From contig NZ_JAGYPH010000004.1 in the NCBI RefSeq assembly GCF_018343525.1, forward strand, positions 349,197 to 413,196: DNA of 64,000 nucleotides. Reading direction: 5' to 3'. Position 1 is the stretch's first letter; each line of letters begins with the position of its first letter. The position numbers and the translations under genes are program-made. Positions 8,003-16,418 of this stretch are shown here, one piece after another. Below the pieces are notes generated by a model, which worked only from the letters and a program-made list of their open reading frames with translations, had not been told where the DNA came from and did no database searches. The stretch comes from Lederbergia citrea. GTDB lineage: Bacteria; Bacillota; Bacilli; Bacillales; Bacillaceae_C.

Positions 8003-8722
8003 GTGGTTCCAATTACACATTCGAAATATTTGGATTTTTTATCCAAATTCGGTATTGGCAGTGCACACCCTGGAGGCTTTGATTTGACAAAGGAAATTTT
8101 CCTAACAGAGAAAATTAACAAAACGTACCACATTTTAGATGTAGGATGCGGCACTGGCCAAACAGCTGCCTATCTGGCTGCCCAATACGGAGCAAAAGTA
8201 ACGGGTATGGATATTAATCCAATAATGGTGGAAAAAGCCAAAAATAGAGTGACAAAATACCAATTACCAGTAGAAATTATTCAAGGGTCAATAGAGAATT
8301 GTCCGTTAGAGAATAATCAATTTGATTTTATTATTTCCGAATCCGTTCTTGCTTTTGTGAATGCACCTAAATCTCTTAAAGAAATATATCGGTTACTTAA
8401 GAGTGGTGGCCGGTTCATTGCAAATGAACTTACCATTAATTATCAGCTCGATACATCTAACAAGGAGGAAATAAAACAATTTTACGGATTTGATTCTTCC
8501 CTTCTAGAGACCGAATGGATAGATTTTTTTGAACAGACAGGGTTTAAAAACATTGAAATTCATCCGCAAAAATATCCTATTGTCCAAAATAATCAAATTC
8601 CTGAATATCAGTACTCAGAGTATATTGAACCTGAACTTTTTATGGTAATGATTGAGCATTTTAATATGATAGCAAAGTATGAAGGGGCTTTGGATTATAG
8701 AATTTTTTCATGCACTAAATAA
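8003..8722 (+). CDS. Class I SAM-dependent methyltransferase
   Basis: A 239-residue Rossmann-fold methyltransferase. Motif I is HILDVGCGTGQTAAYLA (about residues 44-60), the acidic end of strand 2 is VTGMDINP, motif IV is FDFIISESVLAF and the post-motif segment is EIYRLLKSGGRF. The start is a GTG at 8003 with a weak ribosome site; no better in-frame codon exists because the frame closes just upstream. It is a single-gene unit ended by a terminator. The substrate (small molecule or lipid) cannot be deduced; relatives are annotated only as methyltransferase type 11. Confidence 0.82.
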   Translation: MVPITHSKYLDFLSKFGIGSAHPGGFDLTKEIFLTEKINKTYHILDVGCGTGQTAAYLAAQYGAKVTGMDINPIMVEKAKNRVTKYQLPVEIIQGSIENCPLENNQFDFIISESVLAFVNAPKSLKEIYRLLKSGGRFIANELTINYQLDTSNKEEIKQFYGFDSSLLETEWIDFFEQTGFKNIEIHPQKYPIVQNNQIPEYQYSEYIEPELFMVMIEHFNMIAKYEGALDYRIFSCTK

Positions 8723-8737
8723 AGTTATAATAAAAAA

Positions 8738-8770
8738 AGGCTTGCAAAACATATACTGCATGCCTTTTTT
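8738..8770. terminator. Bidirectional terminator between convergent genes
   Basis: AGGC-TGCA pairs with TGCA-GCCT around a short loop, preceded by seven A and followed by six T. It serves both the methyltransferase and the facing 98-residue gene. Confidence 0.75.
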
Positions 8771-8781
8771 GGTACTGAAGT

Positions 8782-9078
8782 TTAGATAAAGAATGGGAAA
8801 AACGGACCAAATCCTCTTACTCCAAAGAAAGGGAAGCCGAATAATCCAAATGGCCCGTAGAAGGGAAATAAGCGGCTTTCATCTTCTGTTTCCATTTCCA
8901 TATGATGATGATGCGTTTTTGGCATGATGACATACATTTTATCATGATCATAGCTGTGAAGGAGACCCTGATAAACAGAGCCATCGTTTAACTCAACTTG
9001 AATAAATTGATACAAATTTCTTTTACACTTATCATGGAAATGCTTCATATCTCTTTGCGGATCGACAGTTTGTTCCAT
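8782..9078 (-). CDS. Small protein with Gly/Phe/Pro-rich tail, function unknown
   Basis: A 98-residue protein in two parts. Residues about 20-55 (YQFIQVELNDGSVYQGLLHSYDHDKMYVIMP) look like an Sm-like/YuzF-type beta strand pair, followed by a His cluster. Residues about 68-98 are an almost uncharged tail of F, G and P (GPFGLFGFPFFGVRGFGPFF). Such tails occur in Bacillus spore-coat-associated small proteins, but no direct evidence of sporulation control is visible. A ribosome site GAGGAGG precedes the ATG. I do not recognise a named gene. Confidence 0.7.
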   Translation of the reverse strand: MEQTVDPQRDMKHFHDKCKRNLYQFIQVELNDGSVYQGLLHSYDHDKMYVIMPKTHHHHMEMETEDESRLFPFYGPFGLFGFPFFGVRGFGPFFPFFI

Positions 9079-9199
9079 TATGGTTTACCTCCTCTATTTC
9101 ACATACATTTACAAAATATTCTTAAATAGGCCTTTGTGTTCCGGGATTTTAAAATAACTGAGGAGATCTCCCTAACGGATTTCAATCATTTGAGCAAAT

Positions 9200-9230
9200 A
9201 AAAAGAACTTGGACATCCAAGCTCCTTTTA
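9200..9230 (-). terminator. Terminator of the alpha-CTD-like gene
   Basis: On the minus strand GAGCTTGGA pairs with TCCAAGTTC, with G-U pairs at the base, followed by TTTTTATT. It lies about 125 bases beyond the stop of the 97-residue gene. The rest of the gap 9079-9353 shows nothing. Confidence 0.55.
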
Positions 9231-9353
9231 ATATGGGATCAGCCTTATTGATTTTGCCAATTATTATAAGGATAGTTACTGCAATGAAACCATAAGCAGC
9301 TCCCTCAAATACCCTTCTACAAAACCAATATTTATTTTCATTGATATTAATAT

Positions 9354-9647
9354 TTAATTTTTGAATGATAACCCCTTTTCCTGTAAAGCGGTCCTTAGCT
9401 TAGGTAAAGAACTTGGTCCCAAACCGTGAAAACGCAAGATCTCTACTTCACTAAAGTTTGATAGCTGTTCTAAAGAGGTTATCCTATTGTTTTCCAAAGC
9501 CCGTCTAGCTGGTGCCGATAATAGTGATAGAAATCCTTTTTCAGGTTTCCGTTCTTGTTCACATATCGGACAGACTGGACAGTCGCTACTTTTATAATAT
9601 TTGTGTCCTTTATCGCAAACCCTTAAACTTTGCTTTGAAATTGCCAC
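9354..9647 (-). CDS. RNA polymerase alpha-CTD-like protein with Cys-rich N-terminus
   Basis: A 97-residue protein. The C-terminal half (ITSLEQLSNFSEVEILRFHG then LGPSSLPKLRTALQEKG) is a helix-hairpin-helix domain like the C-terminal domain of the RNA polymerase alpha subunit. The N-terminal third has Cys residues in CDKGHKYYKSSDCPVCPICE, a likely zinc-binding knuckle. Stand-alone alpha-CTD-like proteins are common in Bacillaceae and their job is unknown; binding DNA or a transcription factor is a reasonable guess. The start ATG follows AAAGGAGAT. It is a single-gene unit. Confidence 0.78.
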   Translation of the reverse strand: MAISKQSLRVCDKGHKYYKSSDCPVCPICEQERKPEKGFLSLLSAPARRALENNRITSLEQLSNFSEVEILRFHGLGPSSLPKLRTALQEKGLSFKN

Positions 9648-9820
9648 TTTATATCTCCTTTCTTATGAATTACTTTTATACATTATGACATCCACTCAGC
9701 TGATTTATCGATATGAATAGCAATATTTTAAACATTACCTTAAAGTCATATCCAATTATTACTTAAATTCCTGACCGACTAAGTAATGACTAGATTTTAA
9801 AGTATTTCTTAGTATTTATG

Positions 9821-9850
9821 AAAAAAACCCTCCCATAAGTATATGAGAGG
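9821..9850 (-). terminator. Terminator of the nupC-hydrolase-rbsK operon
   Basis: On the minus strand CCTCTCATA pairs with TATGGGAGG (one G-U) around a four-base loop, followed by seven T. It lies 15 bases past the rbsK stop. Confidence 0.85.
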
Positions 9851-9864
9851 ATCCCTAGATTATC

Positions 9865-10746
9865 TTATATCTCCAAATTCAACCTTCTTAAAACTCTTTC
9901 AAATGAAGGCATACCACTTTGAGCACCTTTTTTCTCAACTGATAAAGATGCACTTGCATTTGCAAATCTTACTGCTTCTTCAATATTTTTTCCTTCTGTT
10001 AATGCAACAGCAAAGCTCCCATTGAACGTATCACCAGCACCTGTCGTGTCTACCGGGTCCGTCTTAAATCCTTCAATGAATATATGTTGTTTACCGTCAT
10101 AAAAACGGGCACCTTTATCGCCTAAAGTGACGATTAATTTATTCGAATAGTGTTCCAAAGCTTGTTCAATATTTTCACCAAACATGCTGATGCATTCCAT
10201 TTCATTTGGTGTAATATAAGTGGCCAACTCAATAAATTCGGGTTTAAAACGGTCAATTGGTGCAGGGTTCAATACAATCGGAATATTGTGTTCATTACAT
10301 ATTTTCAAGGCTGTGTGAACGGTATTAGCTGGTATTTCCAATTGTATGACGACCATTTCGCTGTTTATAATCTCATTTTTAACAAGTTCTATTTCTTTCG
10401 GTGTCAAACGGTTATTTGCCCCGGGAACGACAATGATTCGATTATCGCCATTGGATACAATGATAGTGGCAATACCTGTTGTTTCATCGGGAAAGGTAAA
10501 TACATGATCTGTTTTTATGTTTTCTTTCTTTAATGATTCAAGTGCCATCTTTCCGTATTCATCGGTACCGCAAGCACCGATCATTTGTGCCTCTTTCCCC
10601 AATCTTGCAATTGATACGACTTGATTGGCCCCTTTTCCACCGAAAAAAGTGGTAAAGGTGCTTCCTAACCTTGTTTCTCCTTTTTCGGGGACGTGATCTG
10701 TTTGAATAACCAAGTCCATATTAATGCTGCCGATTACGGTAATCAC
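9865..10746 (-). CDS. rbsK: Ribokinase
   Basis: A 293-residue PfkB-family kinase that phosphorylates D-ribose to ribose 5-phosphate. The N-terminal motif GSINMDLVIQTDHVPEKGET and the GGKGANQ segment are ribokinase signatures. The catalytic region VDTTGAGDTFNGSF keeps the Asp base of GAGD. Start is GTG with AAGGTGAT just upstream. It is the last gene of an operon behind a nucleoside transporter and a nucleoside hydrolase, so its ribose most likely comes from hydrolysed nucleosides, not from a ribose ABC transporter (none is nearby). Confidence 0.93.
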   Translation of the reverse strand: MITVIGSINMDLVIQTDHVPEKGETRLGSTFTTFFGGKGANQVVSIARLGKEAQMIGACGTDEYGKMALESLKKENIKTDHVFTFPDETTGIATIIVSNGDNRIIVVPGANNRLTPKEIELVKNEIINSEMVVIQLEIPANTVHTALKICNEHNIPIVLNPAPIDRFKPEFIELATYITPNEMECISMFGENIEQALEHYSNKLIVTLGDKGARFYDGKQHIFIEGFKTDPVDTTGAGDTFNGSFAVALTEGKNIEEAVRFANASASLSVEKKGAQSGMPSFERVLRRLNLEI

Positions 10747-10777
10747 ATTATCACCTTAATTCGCTTTTTATTGCGTT

Positions 10778-11707
10778 CTAGTATTTTTTAAGGGCTTCAA
10801 TCATAAGTTTCCAGAAACCTTCGACATCCAGTTCCAATCCGAACTTGGCATTGACTTTCCTGCCAGTGACCCCGTGCAGATCCACCGATGTTGTTCCTGC
10901 AGTGAACTCGCCTTTCGTTTCCACTGTAATGTTAACATCTTTCATCTTGAACAATTCTGGCGCAACAAGATAGGCCACTGTTAAGACGTCATGTACCGGC
11001 GCTCCATCAAAGTCGAACATTTCTTTATAGGTTGAGGCGAAGAATACTAATAATTCGCCCACAATATTAGCAACCTTATTATCGATTTGATTCACTTGTT
11101 CGATCACTTCTTTTGTTGCTAACGCCTGATGGGTGATATCCAGTCCCATAACTGCAATTGGGAGGCCGCTGTCAAATACTTTTTTAGCCGCTTCTGGATC
11201 GGCCCAAATATTAAATTCAGCAGTTGGCGTCCAGTTGCCAAATGTTCCGCCGCCCATAAGGACAATTTCTTCAATATTGTTCTTGATTTCTGGTGCTTTT
11301 GTTAAAGCTAGACCAATATTTGTTAATGGTCCTGTCGGAAGAATGGTAACAGGCTCTTTCGACTCTTTTACTAGCCTTATGATTGTATCCACCCCATGCT
11401 CTTCGCTCCAGCTGCGGGATGGTTTTGGCAGCTCCGGGCCATCCAAGCCTGAATCTCCATGGATGCCTGGCGCCGTTTCGCGAAGGCGAACCAATGGCTC
11501 ACTCGCCCCTTTGGAAACAATCACATCATTTAATGAAACTAAATCACAAATTTTCAAGGCATTATCAGTCGTTTTTTCGATTTCTGCATTTCCTGAAACC
11601 GTTGTAATTCCTAAAATCTCCAATTTCGGTTGTACAGCGGCTAAAATAATCGCAATTGCATCATCATGTCCTGGATCGCAATCCATAATAATTTTTCTAG
11701 TCGTCAT
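10778..11707 (-). CDS. Ribonucleoside hydrolase (inosine/uridine-preferring family)
   Basis: A 309-residue nucleoside hydrolase that splits nucleosides into free base and ribose. The calcium-binding DxDxxxDD cluster is present as DCDPGHDDAIAI at residues 9-20. Other family blocks follow: LGITTVSGNAEIEKTTDNAL, GIHGDSGLDGPELP and AEFNIWADPEAAKKVF. It is closest in layout to RihA/RihB-type enzymes, but base preference cannot be assigned by eye. ATG with AGAGGTG upstream. It lies between nupC and rbsK with short gaps, completing an uptake-hydrolysis-phosphorylation route. Confidence 0.92.
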   Translation of the reverse strand: MTTRKIIMDCDPGHDDAIAIILAAVQPKLEILGITTVSGNAEIEKTTDNALKICDLVSLNDVIVSKGASEPLVRLRETAPGIHGDSGLDGPELPKPSRSWSEEHGVDTIIRLVKESKEPVTILPTGPLTNIGLALTKAPEIKNNIEEIVLMGGGTFGNWTPTAEFNIWADPEAAKKVFDSGLPIAVMGLDITHQALATKEVIEQVNQIDNKVANIVGELLVFFASTYKEMFDFDGAPVHDVLTVAYLVAPELFKMKDVNITVETKGEFTAGTTSVDLHGVTGRKVNAKFGLELDVEGFWKLMIEALKKY

Positions 11708-11730
11708 CCGATTTCACCTCTAAATCATAT

Positions 11731-12912
11731 TTATAATACAAGGCCCATCATTGTTCCAGAAATGACGGATGCCAATGTCGCGCCTAACAATAGTTTCAAC
11801 GAGAATCTTGCAACATAAGCTCCTTGTTTTTCACTGATTGATTTGATTGATCCCGAAACAATACCCACGGTTCCGAAGTTTGCAAAGCTGACTAAATAAA
11901 CGGATACAATGGCAATTGTTTTATCAGAAAGATGTTTTGTAATTTCTCCAAATTTCAGCATGGCCACAAATTCATTCGTGATCAACTTAGTAGCCATAAT
12001 TCCACCTGCCTGGACCGCTTCTGCCCATGGAACACCCATTAAGAAAGCGATTGGTGCAAACAGATAACCAATAACGGTTTGGAAGGAAACTTGGAATACC
12101 CCTAGGAACATCACATTGATCAACTCCATCAGGGCGATGAATCCTAATAGCATGGCGGCAACGATGATGACAATTTTAAATCCATCCATGACACTTTCGC
12201 CAATCATTTGGAAGAAAGGGAGTCTTTCATTTTCTTCAATTTGAACTAAATCCTCTTTTTCATCTAAATCATACGGATTAATAATATTTGAAACGATAAG
12301 TGCACTAAAAATATTCAATACGACAGCGGTTACAACAAATTTCGGCTCCAGCATAGTCATATAAGCGCCAACCATCGCCATACTTATCGCACTCATTGCG
12401 GATGTACAGATGGTGTACAGCCTTTTTTGCGATAGGACTGGAATTTGTTTGATAATGGTCAAGAATACTTCAGGTTGTCCAAGTACAGAAGTAGAAACGG
12501 CAAAATAGCTTTCTAGTCTCCCCATTCCGGTGATTTTACTTAAAAATAACCCTATATACTTGATGATGAATGGCAATACCTTTATATAGTTTAGTAACCC
12601 TATTAAAACGGACATGAATACTAAAGGTAATAACACTCCAAGAAAGAACGAAAATTCCCCTTGATTTAAGATGCCGCCAAAGACAAATTCAATGCCTGCA
12701 TTAGCGATTTTCATTAATTTTTCAAAAAACACGCCTACTTTGGTAATGGCAATCAGACCGATATTCGTGTGCATCATGAAGAAAACTAAAAGGATTTGCA
12801 CAATCAACATGGTCAGAATTCGTTTATATTTTATGTTTTTTCTATCATTACTAACTAAAAAACCAATGACAAAAACGAGCAGTATTCCTGTTAGCAAGAA
12901 GATAAAATTCAT
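11731..12912 (-). CDS. nupC: Concentrative nucleoside transporter, NupC family
   Basis: A 393-residue polytopic membrane protein of the CNT family that takes up nucleosides with protons or sodium. Family blocks visible: GVLLPLVFMSVLIGLLNY, QPEVFLTIIKQIP, the C-terminal-half segment GVPWAEAVQAGGIMATKLITNEFVA, and GTVGIVSGSIKSI. The length matches the family. ATG behind AAGAGGAGAG. It is the first gene of the operon, with a cre site 21 bases upstream of the start, indicating carbon catabolite control. Confidence 0.92.
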   Translation of the reverse strand: MNFIFLLTGILLVFVIGFLVSNDRKNIKYKRILTMLIVQILLVFFMMHTNIGLIAITKVGVFFEKLMKIANAGIEFVFGGILNQGEFSFFLGVLLPLVFMSVLIGLLNYIKVLPFIIKYIGLFLSKITGMGRLESYFAVSTSVLGQPEVFLTIIKQIPVLSQKRLYTICTSAMSAISMAMVGAYMTMLEPKFVVTAVVLNIFSALIVSNIINPYDLDEKEDLVQIEENERLPFFQMIGESVMDGFKIVIIVAAMLLGFIALMELINVMFLGVFQVSFQTVIGYLFAPIAFLMGVPWAEAVQAGGIMATKLITNEFVAMLKFGEITKHLSDKTIAIVSVYLVSFANFGTVGIVSGSIKSISEKQGAYVARFSLKLLLGATLASVISGTMMGLVL

Positions 12913-12932
12913 CTAGTCCCTCTCCTCTTAGA

Positions 12933-12946
12933 TGTGAGCGTTTTCA
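12933..12946. promoter_or_regulatory. cre site (CcpA operator)
   Basis: TGTGAGCGTTTTCA matches the consensus TGWNANCGNTNWCA at every position. It sits between the terminator of the psu unit and the nupC start, in a position expected to block transcription of nupC-hydrolase-rbsK when preferred sugars are present. Confidence 0.75.
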
Positions 12947-12954
12947 CATATTTG

Positions 12955-13011
12955 GAAAAACAACTTCTATAAGGTCCATTAATGTGAGTAATTTCCCTTT
13001 ATAGAAGTTGT
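12955..13011 (-). terminator. Terminator of the psuK-psuG operon
   Basis: ACAACTTCTATAAGG at 12960-12974 pairs with its complement at 12996-13011 almost perfectly. On the minus strand the hairpin is followed by TTTTT. It separates the pseudouridine operon from the nupC operon. Confidence 0.85.
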
Positions 13012-13041
13012 GTTTTTGCAAATTACGAACGCAGTCTATTA

Positions 13042-13959
13042 TTATTTTGTTTTGCTGTTGAAACTAACTGCAATTTGGCTTCCTACTTTTGCATTGTGTT
13101 TTACTAATTCGATATTGGCAACAAGGCTTTTTCCGCCAGTCAATTCTTTGATTTTTCCAAGAAGGAATGGTGTGCTGTCTTTACCAATGATGTTATTTTC
13201 TTCAGCTTGTTTAACAGCATCAGCAATAATTCCATTAATATACTCTTCATCCATTGCATGCTCTTCTGGGATTGGGTTAGCAATTACCGCTCCACCTTTA
13301 AGGTTTAATTCCCATTTCGTTTTCAATGTTTCAGCGATGACATCGATTGAATCAGTAGAGAAGTTTAATTTATGTTCACTTTTTCTGGTGTAGAATGCTG
13401 GAAGGACCTCTGTTCCGTATCCAATGACAGGAACACCTTTTGTTTCAAGGTACTCAAGAGTAAGAGCAAGGTCTAGGATTGATTTCGCACCCGCACAAAT
13501 GACGGCTACATTTGTTTGCGCTAATTCGTCAAGATCAGCTGAGATGTCCATAGTTGTTTCAGCGCCTCTATGAACGCCGCCGATACCGCCAGTTACAAAG
13601 ATGCTGATGCCAGCTAATTCAGCACAGATCATTGTTGTAGCAACAGTTGTGGCGCCAAGTTTTTTTGTCGCAACAATTTGCGCTAAGTCACGTCTTGATA
13701 CTTTGGCAACATCTGAGCTTTTACCAAATAGCTCTAACTCTTCATCTGTTAGACCAATTTTAATTTTCCCGTCAATGATCGCAATAGTTGCAGGGACGGC
13801 ACCGTTTTCACGAACGATTTGCTCAACCTCACGAGCCATTTGTACGTTTTGTGGATAAGGCATACCGTGAGAAATAATCGTTGATTCTAATGCTACGATT
13901 GCTTTGCCTTCTTCTTTTGCTTTTTGTACCTCTGCGGAAAATTCAAGATATTGTTTCAT
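13042..13959 (-). CDS. psuG: Pseudouridine-5'-phosphate glycosidase
   Basis: A 305-residue enzyme that breaks the C-C glycosidic bond of pseudouridine 5'-phosphate, giving uracil and ribose 5-phosphate. Signatures: [16 protein letters not shown] near the N-terminus, [14 protein letters not shown], the catalytic Lys region [14 protein letters not shown] with TTVATTM before it, and [17 protein letters not shown]. The length equals the family norm. It begins right after the psuK stop, with its ribosome site GGAGG inside the end of psuK, so the two are translationally linked. Confidence 0.94.
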   Translation of the reverse strand: MKQYLEFSAEVQKAKEEGKAIVALESTIISHGMPYPQNVQMAREVEQIVRENGAVPATIAIIDGKIKIGLTDEELELFGKSSDVAKVSRRDLAQIVATKKLGATTVATTMICAELAGISIFVTGGIGGVHRGAETTMDISADLDELAQTNVAVICAGAKSILDLALTLEYLETKGVPVIGYGTEVLPAFYTRKSEHKLNFSTDSIDVIAETLKTKWELNLKGGAVIANPIPEEHAMDEEYINGIIADAVKQAEENNIIGKDSTPFLLGKIKELTGGKSLVANIELVKHNAKVGSQIAVSFNSKTK

Positions 13960-15066
13960 TTATATTGCCTCCATATCTAACATGAATTGTTTTTGTGATA
14001 ATTCTTGTCTAACCGTATACTTTGACATAATCGTTTTATGGGCATTGACCAAACCGGATTTGATAATGTAATCGGTGTCTTTCTTTTGCAGCCAGGAGTA
14101 TATCACTGCTGCGCAAAATGAGTCTCCTGCACCTGTCACATCAACAACCATTGGTGTCTCGATAGCCGGAAAATAACGAATTTCTCCATATTCTCTCCCT
14201 GTCATGACACCTTTTGATCCATTTGTGACAATTACATTTTTTACTCCCAGATCCAACCACTTCTTGACAGAATCTTCCCAGTCTTTCTCGTCGTTGATTT
14301 TAACGTTCATAAAGGTTTCTGTTTCATCTTTATTGACGATGAGCCAGCTTACTGCATTCAACGTTTTTGGGAGTCGACTCATTTTTGGAGACGAAACCGG
14401 GATAATGACTAATGGAATATTATGTTTCGATGTGAAGAAAAATAGGAAATCAATTGTTTCACTTGGGCAATTCAAATCTACTACGATACATTTAGCTTTT
14501 CTAAGGATATTGCTGTTTTTTATTAGCAGCTCAGGTGTGATATGTTCAAAAACGTCCATGTCAGCCAAAGCAATGTTCAAATCCCCGTTCTGATCCAAAA
14601 CGGCTGTGTATGAACCTGTCGCGGAATGTTCAAAGTGAGCGACATGCTCCAAATTCATGAATGGTGACGATAAATCATAAATCTCTTCCCATTCTGAATC
14701 GTTGCCGGCTGTTGAAAGTAAAGTAACTTCCTCACCTAATCTACCTAAGTTTTCCGCAATATTTCTTGCTACGCCTCCAACCGCTCTCGAAGATTTTACC
14801 GGATTGGACGTTTCAGCTGTAATTTCATTTTGTGCATAGAATTTCCTGTCTATGTTTGCTCCCCCAATACAAATGATTGGAGCTGTTTCATTTAGAACGT
14901 AAGCCTTGCCAAAAACATATTCTTTTTTGATCAGGCTAGAAATAATATTTGCAAGGGAAGATTTAGATAATCCAATTATTTCTGATAGCTCTTCTTGAGA
15001 AATAAACGGATTTTCTTTGATCATCCCTAAAACTAATTCTTCTTGTTCATTCATTTGATTAGTCAT
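13960..15066 (-). CDS. psuK: Pseudouridine kinase with N-terminal winged HTH
   Basis: A 368-residue fusion. Residues about 1-65 form a winged HTH (EENPFISQEELSEIIGLSKS class, SLANIISSLI recognition helix); the rest is a PfkB kinase with GGANIDRK, GGVARNIAENLGRLG and an intact catalytic VTGAGDSFCAAVIY. It would phosphorylate pseudouridine for PsuG next door. The HTH suggests that it also represses its own operon. ATG at 15066 behind AGGAGGTG; an in-frame TTG six codons earlier lies within the ribosome site and is less likely. A consensus promoter with an overlapping palindromic operator lies upstream. See also the related gene at 16419. Confidence 0.9.
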   Translation of the reverse strand: MTNQMNEQEELVLGMIKENPFISQEELSEIIGLSKSSLANIISSLIKKEYVFGKAYVLNETAPIICIGGANIDRKFYAQNEITAETSNPVKSSRAVGGVARNIAENLGRLGEEVTLLSTAGNDSEWEEIYDLSSPFMNLEHVAHFEHSATGSYTAVLDQNGDLNIALADMDVFEHITPELLIKNSNILRKAKCIVVDLNCPSETIDFLFFFTSKHNIPLVIIPVSSPKMSRLPKTLNAVSWLIVNKDETETFMNVKINDEKDWEDSVKKWLDLGVKNVIVTNGSKGVMTGREYGEIRYFPAIETPMVVDVTGAGDSFCAAVIYSWLQKKDTDYIIKSGLVNAHKTIMSKYTVRQELSQKQFMLDMEAI

Positions 15067-15082
15067 CTTGACACCTCCTTGC

Positions 15083-15144
15083 ACAACAAATGTTTATCTC
15101 TTAAACACATGTTTAGTATACGCTTCCATGTCGAAATGTGTCAA
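15083..15144 (-). promoter_or_regulatory. psuK promoter with overlapping palindromic operator
   Basis: On the minus strand TTGACA (15139-15144) and TATACT (15115-15120) are spaced by 18 bases. Immediately downstream is the palindrome TAAACATGTGTTTA (15102-15115) and a second element ATAAACATTT (15088-15097). The same arrangement, 21 of 28 bases identical, lies in front of the HTH-PfkB gene at 16419. The position over the start point implies repression, most simply by the HTH-PfkB proteins themselves. Confidence 0.65.
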
Positions 15145-15153
15145 CAATTTTTT

Positions 15154-16098
15154 TTATGAACTTTTTTTCAACAAATGGGGGTCATGTTTGCTTACTGTTT
15201 TGAAAGCCTTATTCTTTCCTCGAAAGATATTTCTATTCAGCATTGTCGGCAAACTCATCCCGAGAAGAATGATGACGATGCCGGCAATTTGCAGCGAGGT
15301 AACCGTTTCGCTAAGTAAAATGACGGAGACCATCACCGCTATCGGCAATTCAATTGCACTCAAGATAGAGGACATGCCCAATCCAACTTTGGGAACGGAG
15401 ATCGAGAACAAGAAAACTGGAATGACTAGGCCAAATAACCCCAAGGCCAAACCATACATCCAAAGTCCTTCGCTAAACAAAGTGCCATTCCAAATAATTT
15501 CTGGTGACTGAAAAGCAGCTGACATCATAAAAGCAAAGAAAGAAACCAATACTAATCGGTTAGAGGTGTTCATATTTTCCGTTGCCTTCCCATTAACATA
15601 TAAAAACAGAGAGTAACAAATAGCGGCTGCTAACCCCCATAACCACCCTTGAAACGGGATTTGCGATAAGTCAACATCAATCAAACCGGCGGCTGGTATC
15701 GTTCCCACAATCAATATGATTAAAGAGATCAATTCCATTCGACTTGGAAGCTGGCGTTTTGTGATACAGGAAATCAACATACCGATCCATGTAAATTGAA
15801 ACAGAAGCACCACAGCCAAAGAAGCAGGCAGATAATTTAAAGAATGCCCATAGACAATATTTGTCAACCCAGTAAACACACCTGCGAGGATCAGAAGTTT
15901 AACTCCCTTAAAGCTTAATTTTGTGCGGTTCGTAACAAGGAAAATACATACTGCGATACAAAATCCGATAAAAAACTGGCTTGTAACGGCTTCTGAGGCC
16001 GAAAATCCACTCTGCATGGCAAGTTTTATGATGGTTGAAACGACACCATAACTACTTGCTGCGATCACTACCAACAAAGGATATATATACATCTTCAT
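15154..16098 (-). CDS. EamA/DMT family transporter
   Basis: A 314-residue, ten-helix drug/metabolite transporter with two EamA repeats. The N-terminal repeat contains SSYGVVSTIIKLAMQSGFSA; the C-terminal one contains LGLFGLVIPVFLFSISVPKVG and AIELPIAVMVSVILLSE. Start ATG behind AGGAGGTAG. It lies upstream of psuK on the same strand but psuK has its own promoter, so the two may be only partly co-transcribed. Location between psuK and the second HTH-PfkB gene suggests a pseudouridine- or nucleobase-related cargo, which is inference only. Confidence 0.85.
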   Translation of the reverse strand: MKMYIYPLLVVIAASSYGVVSTIIKLAMQSGFSASEAVTSQFFIGFCIAVCIFLVTNRTKLSFKGVKLLILAGVFTGLTNIVYGHSLNYLPASLAVVLLFQFTWIGMLISCITKRQLPSRMELISLIILIVGTIPAAGLIDVDLSQIPFQGWLWGLAAAICYSLFLYVNGKATENMNTSNRLVLVSFFAFMMSAAFQSPEIIWNGTLFSEGLWMYGLALGLFGLVIPVFLFSISVPKVGLGMSSILSAIELPIAVMVSVILLSETVTSLQIAGIVIILLGMSLPTMLNRNIFRGKNKAFKTVSKHDPHLLKKSS

Positions 16099-16340
16099 CG
16101 TTCGACTACCTCCTAAAATTTTTCATTATGAATCGAATCTCATTATGATTTTCAAATAGTTTCTTAGGGAACAAAAAAAAATCACAATCTCCAATATAAA
16201 TCACTGATAGACTTTTTATCAATCATTTTTTTTTGGCTTGAATGGATTTTTTTGTGTAAAATAATAGAGTCATTGAGAGTATAATGAGCAAATTTGAGTA
16301 GTTTTGAAGAAAGCCCTTTAACTCCGAAATACTGTCTGTC

Positions 16341-16398
16341 TTGAAGGAATTGATATAAGCGTTTACAAATAAATGTTTGTTAGTTAAACTATTGTTTA
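16341..16398 (+). promoter_or_regulatory. Promoter, cre-like site and operator of the HTH-PfkB gene
   Basis: TTGAAG (16341-16346) and TACAAA (16364-16369) are spaced by 17 bases. A cre-like sequence TATAAGCGTTTACA at 16354-16367 differs from consensus only at position 2. Two palindromes follow: ACAAATAAATGTTTGT (16365-16380) and TAAACTATTGTTTA (16385-16398). The latter part is the copy of the psuK operator. The remaining gap from 16099 shows only A/T tracts. Confidence 0.55.
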
Positions 16399-16418
16399 AG
16401 GAGAAATGAGGTTGTTTT

